Shown here piece after piece: positions 33,422 to 45,965 of a stretch of 64,000 nucleotides of DNA (position 1 is the stretch's first letter; each line of letters begins with the position of its first letter). Both the position numbers and the translations under genes were made by a program. Source of the stretch: Bedellia somnulentella (taxonomy: Eukaryota > Arthropoda > Insecta > Lepidoptera > Bedelliidae); assembly GCA_963576735.1 (NCBI GenBank), contig OY755179.1, forward strand, positions 4,774,001 to 4,838,000, given 5' to 3'. The notes below the pieces were generated by a model that worked only from the letters and a program-made list of their open reading frames with translations, did not search any database and was not told where the DNA came from.

Positions 33422-34680
33422 GGGCATGACTTTTAGTTCCTCGCCTCTCCCATGGCCGAAAAAGAAAATATAAATTTTAAATGGGAGAGGCGGTACTCCC
33501 CGACAAAAGAATAGTCGGTCGGGGTCAGGGACTCAGGTTCAAGAACCGACGGACGATCCGAGCCGTATCGAGCAGCACCGCTTTCTGCATTTGCAACAGA
33601 AATCCAACCGCCTCAAGTTGGACGCGAGGCTGGTTGGAATTAACCCATTGGCGGACAAAACAATTGTGATTATTTCTGTCAAAGTCACACCCCACATGTC
33701 GGTGATCTCGTGAGCCAGATCGAGATACTTCCGAAGCTTCTCGGTTTCGGCTTTCACGAGACCATCATCATGAGGGATAGTGATGTCCACTAGAAATACC
33801 CTTGACTGCGACCGATCCCATATCACGATGTCAGGCTTATTCGCTAGAATAGTCCTGTCCGTGATAACGGATTGGTCCCAATAGATTTTGGCACGGTCGT
33901 TTTCTAGGATTAGCTCCGGCAGATACTTGCAATACGGCAGCCCTTGTTGCAAGAGTCCATATTTCAGAGCGAGCTCTTGATGTAGAAGTTTGGCTGCTTG
34001 GTTGTGTTTGTGCAAGTACTCAGTGTTAGGAAGAGCTGAACAACCGGAAATAACATGCCTAAGTGACTCTCCGGGACGGCCATATGCTCGACAGACGTCT
34101 GTGGTACCGTCCTTAAGGATGTATCTCCGATAGTTCCGCGTCTTGATAACCTGGTCTTGTATTGCACAGACAAAACCTTCGGTTTCCCCAAAGAGGTCCC
34201 CGGGACGCAGCCAATACAGGGAGGCTTTCCGGTCCACAAAAGTTTCGTGAAGTACCTTATAAAACCTCCCAAGCAGCTCCTTCTCTTTCCATACGGACTC
34301 CCAATCAGAAATGCTAAGTACCTCCGGGGTTCACCAATCCTGTGAGGCCAACGATAAGGGGGTCAGTCCTTTATCACTAGCGACCACCTTTCCCCAAAAT
34401 CGTCAAAAAATAGTTCCTGAGGTTGCATACCTCGCGGTTGTGCATGGTTTTGGCACTCAAGAGGCCTCAACCATCACACTTCCGCGGCATATACAATCTC
34501 ATAACCGACGATCTCGGATGATGCATTCGATGAGAGGTCATCGTTGTGCGTACTCGTCTGTCCAGAGCGTCTAGTTCGGACTGAGTCCATCTGAGCACGC
34601 CAAACGTGTACATCAGTACAGGCATGACCCTGGAGTTAATGGCTCGGATCTTATTAACGCCTGGCAATTAGGTATTAAGC
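33422..34680 (-). mobile_element. Dong/R4-like LINE, 5'-truncated copy with endonuclease domain
   Basis: Minus-strand ORF 34237-33539 (232 codons) has a C...H...C knuckle (first pair partly lost, CRAY for CRxC) and KPDIVIWDRSQSRVFLVDIT of the restriction-like endonuclease. The ORF continues upstream with frameshifts to about 34667 (VMPVLMYTFGVLRWTQSELD). Flanked by TCATTATTATTATT and TTATTATTATTAT. A frameshift near the C-terminus removes the normal end. Head-to-tail with the copy at 33004-33403. Confidence 0.85.
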
Positions 34681-34731
34681 ACACTTATTATTATTATACC
34701 ACGACATGGTATATACAAATACGAGTGCGGC

Positions 34732-34815
34732 AGTTTCTACCGATGGGTGTACGTAAGAGGCGACTAACGGTACTGGGGCTTTTAAGGGATTTTCGGGCGA
34801 TGCGGTTGGAGACCC
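34732..34815 (+). repeat. SINE-A, 5' fragment
   Basis: TTTCTACCGATGGGTGTACG to GGTTGGAGACCC. Confidence 0.78.
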
Positions 34816-36059
34816 TTGGCATGGGTAAAGGGTTTTGCAACAAGAACTTTGTTTTTATTAAACTAAGAATTTACATGAGTATGATTGAAATTAATGTTGT
34901 ATGAATGAAAATTGACATCTGAAAAATACTTACTACGAGCAAGCTCTCAAATCGTTCATCAAAGTTTTTAATTGCTAATTGGAAACTTATTTTGCCCTTA
35001 ACATACCTCCACAAAATGTCCAGTAGTGTTAAATAACACGACCTGGCTTGCCACTTAACCGCTGAATATGGTCAAATTATTCTTGTTTAAAAACCCTTTC
35101 CATAGACATGTGTTACTTATTTGAGCAGGGATGAACGCTTCTATTGTAGCATCGGTGCAAGAGACAAACTCCGCCTCCGTGACCCAGCTGACATCCGTTT
35201 AACTTACAATAAGGAGGTTCTAATATCAATAAAAAAAGTATAGTACGAACTTGGGATCGAAATCTTGGGACTCGCTTGTGTGTTTTTGTTGTAGTAAGTT
35301 AATTAAATGGCTAAGTAAATAGATATTGATGACTTTGAAGATGTAGTTTTTATCAATAGGGCTGCAACATTAAGGGTACTAAACAGTTTACAACTTTATC
35401 ACACTTCGATACTAATTAGATAGTGTTCTATTGTCGTTGTTATCCAGTTATCTACACGAGTGTAGTTGGAGGTCATTACATACATTATTATTAAGATAAG
35501 TTAGTTAAGTTTACTACTTGATAAGTGATTGTCGGGTGCAGCGTTTGATTGTAATATCCTCTCCACTGAATGTGGTATGAGTGAGAGGATAAGTACTTAG
35601 TGTCTGAAAAGTGATCTCTAGCTTTTAAATGTTTTCAAATAAATTTAGTTCTGTTGTTAAAGTGTTGAGGATTTCTTTACGGTATTTATTATTTTTACAT
35701 ACTTAATATTTATGTTGATTCAATATTTATTACAAATGCCTAAATTGCAAAAAAGAAAAATTGCAATATGTAAATATCTTTTTAATTAATGACTAGTATT
35801 TTAACTGTACTAAAGTGATGAATATGTTTGTACACACCAAACTTGTAAGCCATAAAAAGTAAGAGGAATTTAGCTTAGGTAATTATTTTTCTGAATATCC
35901 GCATCAATAAAACACTAGCGTTAAAATTGATCAGCTTTGATTAATATGTCTAAAACTATTAACAAACCGATAAAATTAATGCTGATCATATTTTGACATT
36001 AGTACATTATAAAATACTTTTTCAGCTTAATCTGCAAATATTGCTCGTAATATTTAAAT

Positions 36060-36103
36060 ATGAAATGTATTCTTTCAATTCCCTCAAAAATCTATCTAAA
36101 CAG
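36060..36103 (+). CDS. ACSF2: Candidate first coding exon of the ACSF2-like gene
   Basis: ATG at 36060-36062 (A at -3) opens a 44-nt reading frame, MKCILSIPSKIYLN, ending AG before GTGACC. The two leftover bases join the first base of the exon at 36146 to give Arg and continue [15 protein letters not shown]. The combined N-terminus has no acidic residue and many K, R and S, as expected of a mitochondrial targeting peptide. The intron between the two exons would be only 42 nt (36104-36145). Without splicing the frame hits TGA at once. An alternative, more distant first exon cannot be excluded. Confidence 0.4.
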
Positions 36104-36145
36104 GTGACCAAGAAGTAGCTAAACTATCAATTAAATCATTTGCAG

Positions 36146-39100
36146 ATCCCAATTCCAATCCTTAAGAAGAAAAAAGTCTGGTCTAAGCTACATTCATCAC
36201 CCTGGTACGCAACCTCTAAAATATTGTCCATTGGGTCAAATTTTGACTGAATCCGCTGATAAATGGCCTGATCGACCAGCCGTGATATCAAAATATGAAA
36301 ATAAGTTTTTAACATTTGAGCAGTTACTGTTGGAGGTATAATCTACATCCATACAATACCTATATATTCACGGCCATAAATCCCAGAAGGGATAGCCAGA
36401 GCTTTAGAGCTAGAAACTCCTCAGCCACATTTGGAAGTTGAGAAGGGAAAATATGATAGAAATAAAGTATGGTTGAGTAAGTAAGGGGTAGTGAGATTTC
36501 AAGCCGGCACTGTACACACGTATAACAATTTGTTAAATTATTATGATTATGGTAAAGAAAAACTTAACAGTAAGGGAATAGTTTAAGATTATTTTACATT
36601 TTATCTTAAACTAGTGGTTTCTATAGGTTTCACTGACTGCTGTAAATATAGTGTTATATTAGTGTTACTATAGAGGTATAAGGAATACTTAGTGACCAAC
36701 TAAGAGACTTTTTTTATTAACGTTTAGGACGTTTCAGAAGTCTCTAATCGATTTAAAATATAAAAGGGTATTTTTTAAAAACGAGGTTTAGGCCAATTAC
36801 TAGTATATGTGGGATAGGCTTTTTCTAGAAGTTAACATCAGTTTGGACCCAGATAATATAGATGCATTTTTTATCGAAGAGTTTTTCTGTTAGAGTTTAA
36901 AAACTACGCGTTTGATGTTATCCATTTATGACTTTATTAAATGTACAAAATTATCCTGTCATTAATACGAATAAATAAATAATGACAAGTCGTTCTTTCT
37001 TTGTTGTACAAATTTCTAGTATTTATCCGTATTGCATTTGAATGTCCTTAATCGTTTTATCATGCAATTGTTTTATTTTCTTGTTTATTTAACTTTCTTG
37101 CTCCCTGTGGTTATACATAAATACTTATACTCAAGGCTACGAATCCTTAAAAGGGGGAGCCAAAGCTTCAGAATCAGAATATTCTTCAGGCACTTTTGGA
37201 AGTTAAGTGGTGAAAAAAATGTAAAATAAATGTTTTTGGTGATAACTTAAAAAGTCCAAATACCCGTAGTCGCCTCTTACCTGTGGAAAGAAATGGGGTA
37301 GTGCTATTCTAAGCCGACACTACCCAGCAATATGTCATGAGTTTATGATTCAAATTTATCCTTTTTGAATGATGAGTTTACCCAGTTTAGAATTAATTTA
37401 TTTAGGTATTTATGTATAATTATTTTACAGGCTGACAAGTTAGCAGCATCTTTAAAATCTTTGGGCTTAGAAAAAGGTGACAGGTTTGGAATATGGCTAC
37501 CAAACTCTACACAATGGGTCGTGGCTGTATTAGCTGCTTCAAGATCTGGTTTGATATCCGTAAGATTCCTTGATATTATACTAGCTGACCTGACAGACTT
37601 CGTACTGTAAATTTGCTTATGCCAAACTTTAGGCGTTTTTTCTGTACTCTGAGTCCAATCAGGCGTAAATATTTTATTGGTCAAATTTTTCCGGGATCAA
37701 AAGTATCCTATTATATAATTTGGGTCATTATCTAGCATTCTGCTAAATAACATTCATATAGATTCTGTAATTGAGAAGCCTTTTTACCTCAAACACACAA
37801 ACATCCAAACATCTAAACTTTAAAATTTACAATATTAATAGGATTGCTTCGTATAAAGTGGCAATCATGGGAAATATTGGCGTGAGTATAAAAAAAACAG
37901 TTTATTAACACACCAAAAAATACAGATACAAAGTAAATTGATGATCCTTGCACTAGGCGGAGCCTGTATCGCAGGGATCGGTAAAACAAAAACTACCAGA
38001 AAAAAACTTACTTATTAATTGTTTACAAAAAGAGATCTTAGTATGTATGTATATGTATGTAAGATTCCTTATATTTTAAAATTATGTTGTGACTTTTTGT
38101 AGGTTTATGTAAAGATAAATAAAAACGTTAAACTCCGATTTTGTAGTTACAAATTTAGTTACATAAGATTGTTTTTCCATAAGGGGGCATTTGCAAATTC
38201 CACATGTATAATTACTAACATTATCCAATTAGGCACTTTGCAGACAACGGGGCGGGGTGCTCCGGTCTATTGATGCAACACAGTAGATTAGGTTACCAAA
38301 ATGTAAGAAACATTATTAATATACAGAGTTAATGATTATTATGTTTCAGGTAGCCATAAATCATTCATATAATAGCAGAGAACTCGAGTATGCATTAAAG
38401 AAAGCTGGAATAAAAGCAGTAATAGCACCAGGATCTAAATACCATGGGACATATTGTAGAACTCTGATTGACATTGTTCCTGAAATACTCAACAGTAAAG
38501 TCGGTGAACTAAAATGTGATAGGCTGAAAGAATTGAAATATGTTATCTTGGCTGATCATGAAAATATTCCAAAGTAAGTAAACAGTCATTATGAGAATTA
38601 CTCATCTCAACCTCAAACGTTCACGCCGCACGCCATATATCCCTGAAGGTGATGGCAGAGGTACTAATACTTCCGAACATAACGTGACACTGTCACCATG
38701 TTGTTTACAAGTGCCCACGTTTTACTTGGACAGAGAATTACATACATATACTCACGGCTATAAATCCCTTAACTGGGTAGCCAGAGCTTTGGAATGAGAA
38801 ATTCTTTAGCCACTTTTGGAAGTTGATTTGGGAAAAGATGGTAATAAATAATAACTGTTTTCAGTGACGGGTCTCCAACCACATCACCCAAAAATCACTT
38901 AAAAAGCCCCTTCTTCCCCACGGGTAGATATGGGGTGGTGTTTTTCTAATCTAATCTAAATCTAATTCACGGCACAGAGAATTAATATATCGCATTTATT
39001 TCAATAAAGCACAGTGATAGAATACAGATTGTAGAATACTCGTAAATAAAATTACAATTTAAAACAAAATTTCAAACCTGTTTTCAACTGTACACAACAT

Positions 39101-42100
39101 TCACAAAGCAAGACTCAAATTCATTAAAAATACATGTAGAATGACATTAGGTACACACATCATCATTATCTGATTATAGCTTTATATGAGTGAGTTGTAA
39201 ATGCATAAAATATTTTATTGCAGCGGTGTTTTGGATTACCAAAAACTGATAGATGGAGCCTCTATAAATGCGATAAATGAAGTAAGCCGAGAACCCCATA
39301 ATATTGAGCCGGACTCACCATGTAATATACAATATACTTCTGGAACCACAGGTGTTTATTTATTATTTCTTTCTTTTATGTAATTTTTTAGTTCATAGAC
39401 TTTAACGATAGAGATTATGAAATTGAAACCAAGGGATGTGAAGACATAAATCATCCAGTTAGGACACTAATAAAAGTTGTTGCAAATAAACAAAAATACT
39501 ATTAATAACAAAATGTTTTTTTTTATTTCATTTGCCGTGTGGTGCCGGCTTAGAATGTCACTACTCATACTCATTTCTATGCAATGGTGTCGTAAGAGGC
39601 GACTAAGGGTATAGGGATGTTTTTAAGTGGTGTTTGGGCGGTTGGAGAACCATCACCAAAGATACTTTATTGTTACCAGCGTGTCCCTATCAACTTCCAA
39701 AAGTGGCTGAGGAGTTTCTAGCTCAGAAGCTCTGGCTACCCCTTTTTGGGATTTATAGCCGTAAGAATATGGAATCAAACCTTGGTTATGTCTATGAACT
39801 TGGCTTTGACGAAATATATTTATAAATAAAACCTTAGTCATCTCAAACGATATGTGATATATTAAAAAAGCATTTTCTTTGAACTGTGATAGCCCAGTGG
39901 GTAGAACACTCGCTTATCGTGCAAACGACTAGTGTTCAAATCCTGGGTTGGGCCTACACCAATTTGTCTTTTCTAAAGACATATGTGTGGTTAATTTATC
40001 ATGGTTGTTAACGGTGAGGGAAAACATCGTGAGGAAACCCACATGGCTGAGTTGTACTTAGTCATGTGACAGTGTATTCGTACAAAACGGCGATAGGCCT
40101 GCCCCCTATCACGTGAGTACACTGTCCATGCAAAACGTGGGTACTCTGAACACCAGGTGACAAAGTAACGTGATGTTCAGAAGAATTAGTACCTCTGCCA
40201 ACCCCTTCGGGGATATCCGGCGTGAACGTTTATGTTATGTTATGTATGTTTCTTTGAATATATATCATCTTTTCCTTTTCGTTCCTATAATTAACTCGAT
40301 TCCTACGTTTTCAGGAAATCCTAAAGCTGCAGTATTATCGCACTACAACATAGTAAATAATGGATACTGTATAGGACATAGAAACGAGCTTGATCAAGGA
40401 TACAAAAAGATTTGTGTACAAGTAAGTACATCAAACTTACATATTTTCTGGTCCACAGAATTAGAATTATAAACTGAAACGCTACTTCAATAATTGAAAA
40501 TAAGACATGCATGCTGTCATAAAAAAATCGTTTATTATACATTAATTTTAATATACTATTTTCACCCTATAATACCAAGAATCCCCCACTACCCCCACCC
40601 CTACCCTTTTCTATTTTTCTCCTAAGTTTCAATCCTATTGATTTATATGGGACTAAGACAAGACAAGTTTCGGTCAGGACAGACTTACTTGAGGGCAGTC
40701 AATGTATTGAACTTTCAGGGAATCTAATATTCAACAATAAGTTAATTGAGCCTACTTTAACTAAAGTACATAAGTTGTTTGATTTTTTTGGTAGCTGTGA
40801 AGTCTCGGCTTAGATAGCTTTACCCCATTTCTTCTCATGAGTGATCTTAAGAGGCGACTGAGGGTATTGGGATTTTTATGTGATTTTTGGGCGATGTACG
40901 ACCGATGAGATCCATCATCAAAAACATTTATTTTACTCATTTGAATGTCCCGCCGACGTCGAAATTTTTGTGTCCTTTATTTATCCTTTTTTTATTATTT
41001 ATTTTACTACTTTTTTCCCACTTAACTTCCTAAAGTGGCTGAAGATACGAGTATATCAATATTCGATTTTCTCAACATAAGCCTCACTATACGAATAATT
41101 TCTCTTATTCTGGATGTGTTTCTCTGAGGTTCCCATAATAATTTCAGGTGCCTCTCTTCCACGTATTTGGTGTGGTGGTGACAATATCAGCCGCGTTGCA
41201 GCATGGCGCTACGATGGTATTTCCTTCTCCTGTGTACAGTCCACGGGCCAATTTGAATGCTTTGCTTAGTGAAAAGTAAGTTTGCTTTGACTGAGTATAT
41301 AAATATATGATATGATTGTATATATACGAAAAAAATGCTAGCAGATTACTTCAAGTTTGGCCCAAAAGAGTAAAGTAATACAATCAAGGTAACAAAGTCA
41401 TACATACATACATACATACATATACTCACGGCTATAAATCCCTAGAAGGGGTAGCCAGAGCTAAGGAATTAGAAATTCCTCAGCCACATTTGGAAAATTT
41501 TGTGGGGAAAGGATGGTAAAGTAAAGGTTGTTGGTGATGGGTCTCCAGCCGCATCGCCAAAAAATCCCTTAAAAGCCCCAATACCGGTAGTCGCCTCTTA
41601 CGTACACCCATCGGTAGAAACGGGGTAGTGCTATTCTAAGCCGACACTACACGGCAAACAAAGTCATCGATAGAAATAATATAGACACCAATATATATAT
41701 AATATTATGTAAGATAATGAATAAACATTTTTAATACAATATTTATGTTTACCCTGAGAAGACTCAAATCACTCATGGCTGAGCTAGTCAGTCTGCTTAA
41801 ACGGTGGTGACGATATGAGTTGGTTGCAACACGGTTCTACGACGGTGTTTCCTTCCCCTCTTTACAGTCCACGGGCCAATTTGAATGCTTTGCTTAGTGA
41901 TTAGTAGGTTTTCATCGTACATACATACATATACTCACGGACATAATACCTAAAAAGGGATAGTCAGAGCTTTAGAGCTAGAGCTAGAAACTAGAAACAG
42001 CCGCATTTGGAAGTTGATAGGGGAGAAGATGGTAGAAATAAAGTATCGTTGGTGACGGATCTCAAACCGCATCACCCAAAAACCACTCGGCACTACACGG

Positions 42101-45100
42101 CAAAGTTTACTCTGAACATATGAATTTATACTATGACACTAGTAATGTAGTATATACGTAAACCAAAATAGTCAAGTAACATTATCTTATAGGCAGCAAA
42201 TTCAACGATTTTAAAATATTATACTCATAAATATTCACTAAGACCATGAAACCTTTAAGTTTAAGATGTATGCTCACCCTGATCGGATTCAAATAACTTT
42301 TGGCTTAGCTATCCAGTTTCTGAATCAAGGTCATAAGCAAGTCATAAATAAGTCTGAAAGACTTAGGAAATTTACATTAAGATATCGATACTCTATTACT
42401 TGGTCACTTTTTGATTTTATCCTGTGCTAAAGATACCATAGCCTTTGTATTACATTTTTGTATTTATTTTTGTATTTTGCTGTGTAGGATCGGCTTAGAA
42501 TAGCACTACCCCATTTCTTCCGGTGGGTGTACGTAAGAGGCGACTAACGGTATTGGGGCTTTAAAGGGATTTTTGGGCGATGCGGTTGGAGACCCATCAC
42601 CAACAACCTTTATTTTACCATCTTTTCCCCACGCAACTTAGCTTTGGCTACCCCTTCCAGGGATGACTTAAACTAATAATCTTTAAGATTAACTTAACTT
42701 ATAATTTTTATCTCAGATGTGAAGTGATACACGGGACTCCAACTATGCATATAGATCTAGTGAATACTGTGAGAGACACCGGCGCTACTGGACTGAAGAG
42801 TGAAATTGCCGTGACAGGGGGAGCACCGGTCACTCCTCAACTTGTTAAAGACTTGTCTAATAAACTCAATGTATCTAAAGTCAAGGCAAGTATTTTTTTT
42901 ATTTATATATCTACTGACTTACTAATAATCAAGCTCGTTGTTCTCTGGCGGAAACAATTGATCGCCACGTGTACGATCCTGACAAATCTCATACATGTTT
43001 TCTATGCCTTTCACTTTGGACTTCCGCCTTCGTACGAACATTTTCGATTTAGTTTTCAAACATTTTAAAAACATACATTTAGTTTCTATTTTAAGCTGCA
43101 TTCAGGTAATTCAATGTGTTCATCAAAATACACAGCAGACCCCATGGTCAAAATTGCTAACCAACCCAAAGAGAAACAAATAGAGTTACTTATGTGGCAT
43201 ATCACATGTAGAATTTGTACCTTTGACACTCTACTACTATATACTTTTTATCTGAACCTCATTCGGACTAACTTTATAAATGTTTTTAAGTTTAGCCACT
43301 TCTCACTGACATAATTTATCCATTAGGGGAATACGACCCTCTTGCCACTTTCTACTATATATGGTTTTGCTGACTGAAACCCTAATTATTATACACATAC
43401 GTACACAAATATACTCCCCAACCGAACGTGGAAATACATGGTCAGAAATATTTATTTACAAAATTATCATTGGCTTTTTATCTGTATCTAAGAATGAATA
43501 TATCTTTAGTTACTTAAGTTTAACAAGTGGTCTTGCCCTTATAATAAAAGTAGGCAAAAGCTTATATTTTTGACTAGTCGATCGGCTCAACTTCGCACGG
43601 GTAGCGTTGTATTTACATATCTGAGGTAACTTTAGTCACTGCTCAAGCTTTGTGAAATTTAATGAATGATTGCAATTTATAGCACTCCTCAACAGTGTAG
43701 CTTTGTGATTTTGAATGCGTTTTTATGAAAGGTTCAGTATCTCCGTTATTAAGTAAATGGTCAGGTTGAGTTGAAGTTGAGTAAAACGCTATGATGTATT
43801 TATAACAATCTAAAAAAAACCATACTGCGATGTAGGATGCAATTATTAGCGCCATCTAGTATGTAATATGTAAATTAGTAAGGATTTGGTTTTGGTCACG
43901 GGCGCGATGGCTTATTTCATGTATATTTTCAGTGTTTCTCTACTGATTTCTATGATTCTTTATTATTTTGATCGTCTATTATAAACGTAAGAGTAAAGAA
44001 ATATAATCAGAATGCTCCGAACTGCTAAGCTATCAGGAGTAGCGGCACGTGTTATTGCGACTCAACCTTAAAAGATACACATATGCTGTTGCAAGATATG
44101 TTTTAGACAATTTTATGAAGAAGATTTTTGTCATACATGATTTCTATGTAACTTAAACGATCAAGGCTGCACACGCGTCGGAAGCTTAAAAATGGAGTAA
44201 CTTCTCCTGTTTTACCGAAAATCCCCTTCACTACTCTGCTGAAAAGTATACTTTAATCTGCCTAGCAATATGAAGAATATTTATGCCAAGTTTCGTTAAA
44301 ATCCGTCGAGTAGTTTTGGTTTCCATAAGGAACATACAAACCGACAAACAGACAAAAATTTTACTGATTGAATTTTTGCCATCATGTACAGAATTGACCT
44401 CTCTACAGATTTATTTTAAGTATAGATAAATTTTCAAACTGATCAATATTTAAATTAAATAATAATCCCTTTAAACATGTACTTATTTCTTAAATTGTTT
44501 TGTTTTCAGTCAATATTTGGAATGACAGAAGCAACCGCTGTGAGTTTTCAATCACTAGTCACTGAAGACCCGGAGAGACCGCTTCATTACCTTGGTCATT
44601 TGCACGACCATTTAGAGGCGAAGGTATTTTGAATTGAATTTTCATACATAAATATACACACGCCATTATTTCCCATTATATTGGGGCAGGCAGTAACTAT
44701 TGATCGCCATTTTGTACGATCATGGCAAACCTCTCTAGCTTATTTACATTGCTCAATATTTTCACATGCTCTTTTATTTTTCATACTTCTTTTTGAGCAC
44801 ACTCTCTATTTAATTCAGGTGTGTCCACCGTGGTCGTCCCCTACTCACATTACATTCCACATAAATCGTCTTTTTTTGACTTACTATTCTTATTAGGCCA
44901 ATATAATGATACCACTGATATTAATAAACTTATACTTTAGGTTGTCGATGAACAAAATAGACAAGTTCCTTTTGGCCAACCAGGAGAGTTGTTCACAAGA
45001 GGATATTCAACAATGATCAAATACTGGGATGATGAAGCCAAAACCAAAGAAATTTTGACTGAAGACAAGTGGATTAGAAGTGGGTGCGTGTTGAGTCTTA

Positions 45101-45923
45101 TTATGTTACTAGTGGATCGTCCCAGCTTTGCACGGGTAGCGTTGTTTTTTTAAATATCTGAGGTTTCTTGCTTCAGTCCCTGCTTAAGCATTGTGAAATT
45201 CAGCGCAATGTTTTCAATTTATTTAATTTATAGCACTCCCTAAACAGTGAAGTTTGGTGATTTTGAATGCGCTTTAATGAACGGTTCAGTATTTCCATTA
45301 AAAAGCAAATTTTGGAATACAACGCTATGAAGTATTTATAACAATCTAAAAAAAAACATCACGGGACGTAGGATGCAACTACTGGCGCCATCTAGTATGT
45401 TATATATAAATTAGTAAAGATTTGGTTTTGGTCACGGGCGCGCTGGCTTATTTTATGTATAATTTCGGTGTTTGTCTACCGATTTCTATGATTCTTTTTT
45501 TATTGAATAGGTAATAATGTTACCTTTTTTAAATTAGGGATGAGTGAGAGGTTCACAAACGTAAGAGTAAACAAATATAATCAGAATGTTCCGAACTGCT
45601 AAGCTATCAGGAATTACACGTGTTATTGTGAGTCAACCGTAAAAGATAGACATAAACTAATAAGGATTTTTTTTAGATAATTTTATGCAAAATATTTCCG
45701 TCATACATGATTTCTATGTTAGTTTAACCATTAAGGCTGCACACGCGACGGAAGCTTAAAAAATGGAGTAACTTCTCCCGTTTTCCCAAAATTTCCCAAA
45801 ATTCCCCATTACTACTCTGCTGAAAAGTATACAAAAACCTGCGCAGAAGTATGAAGAAAAATTGTACCAAGTTTCGTTAGAATCCGTCGAGTAGTTTTTG
45901 TTTCCATAAGGAACATACAAACC

Positions 45924-45965
<42 letters not shown>

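Noticed and set aside
35113..35200. ATG-initiated frame MNASIVASVQETNSASV as ACSF2 first exon
   Set aside because: Ends in a stop without a donor in the required phase; the candidate at 36060 fits better.
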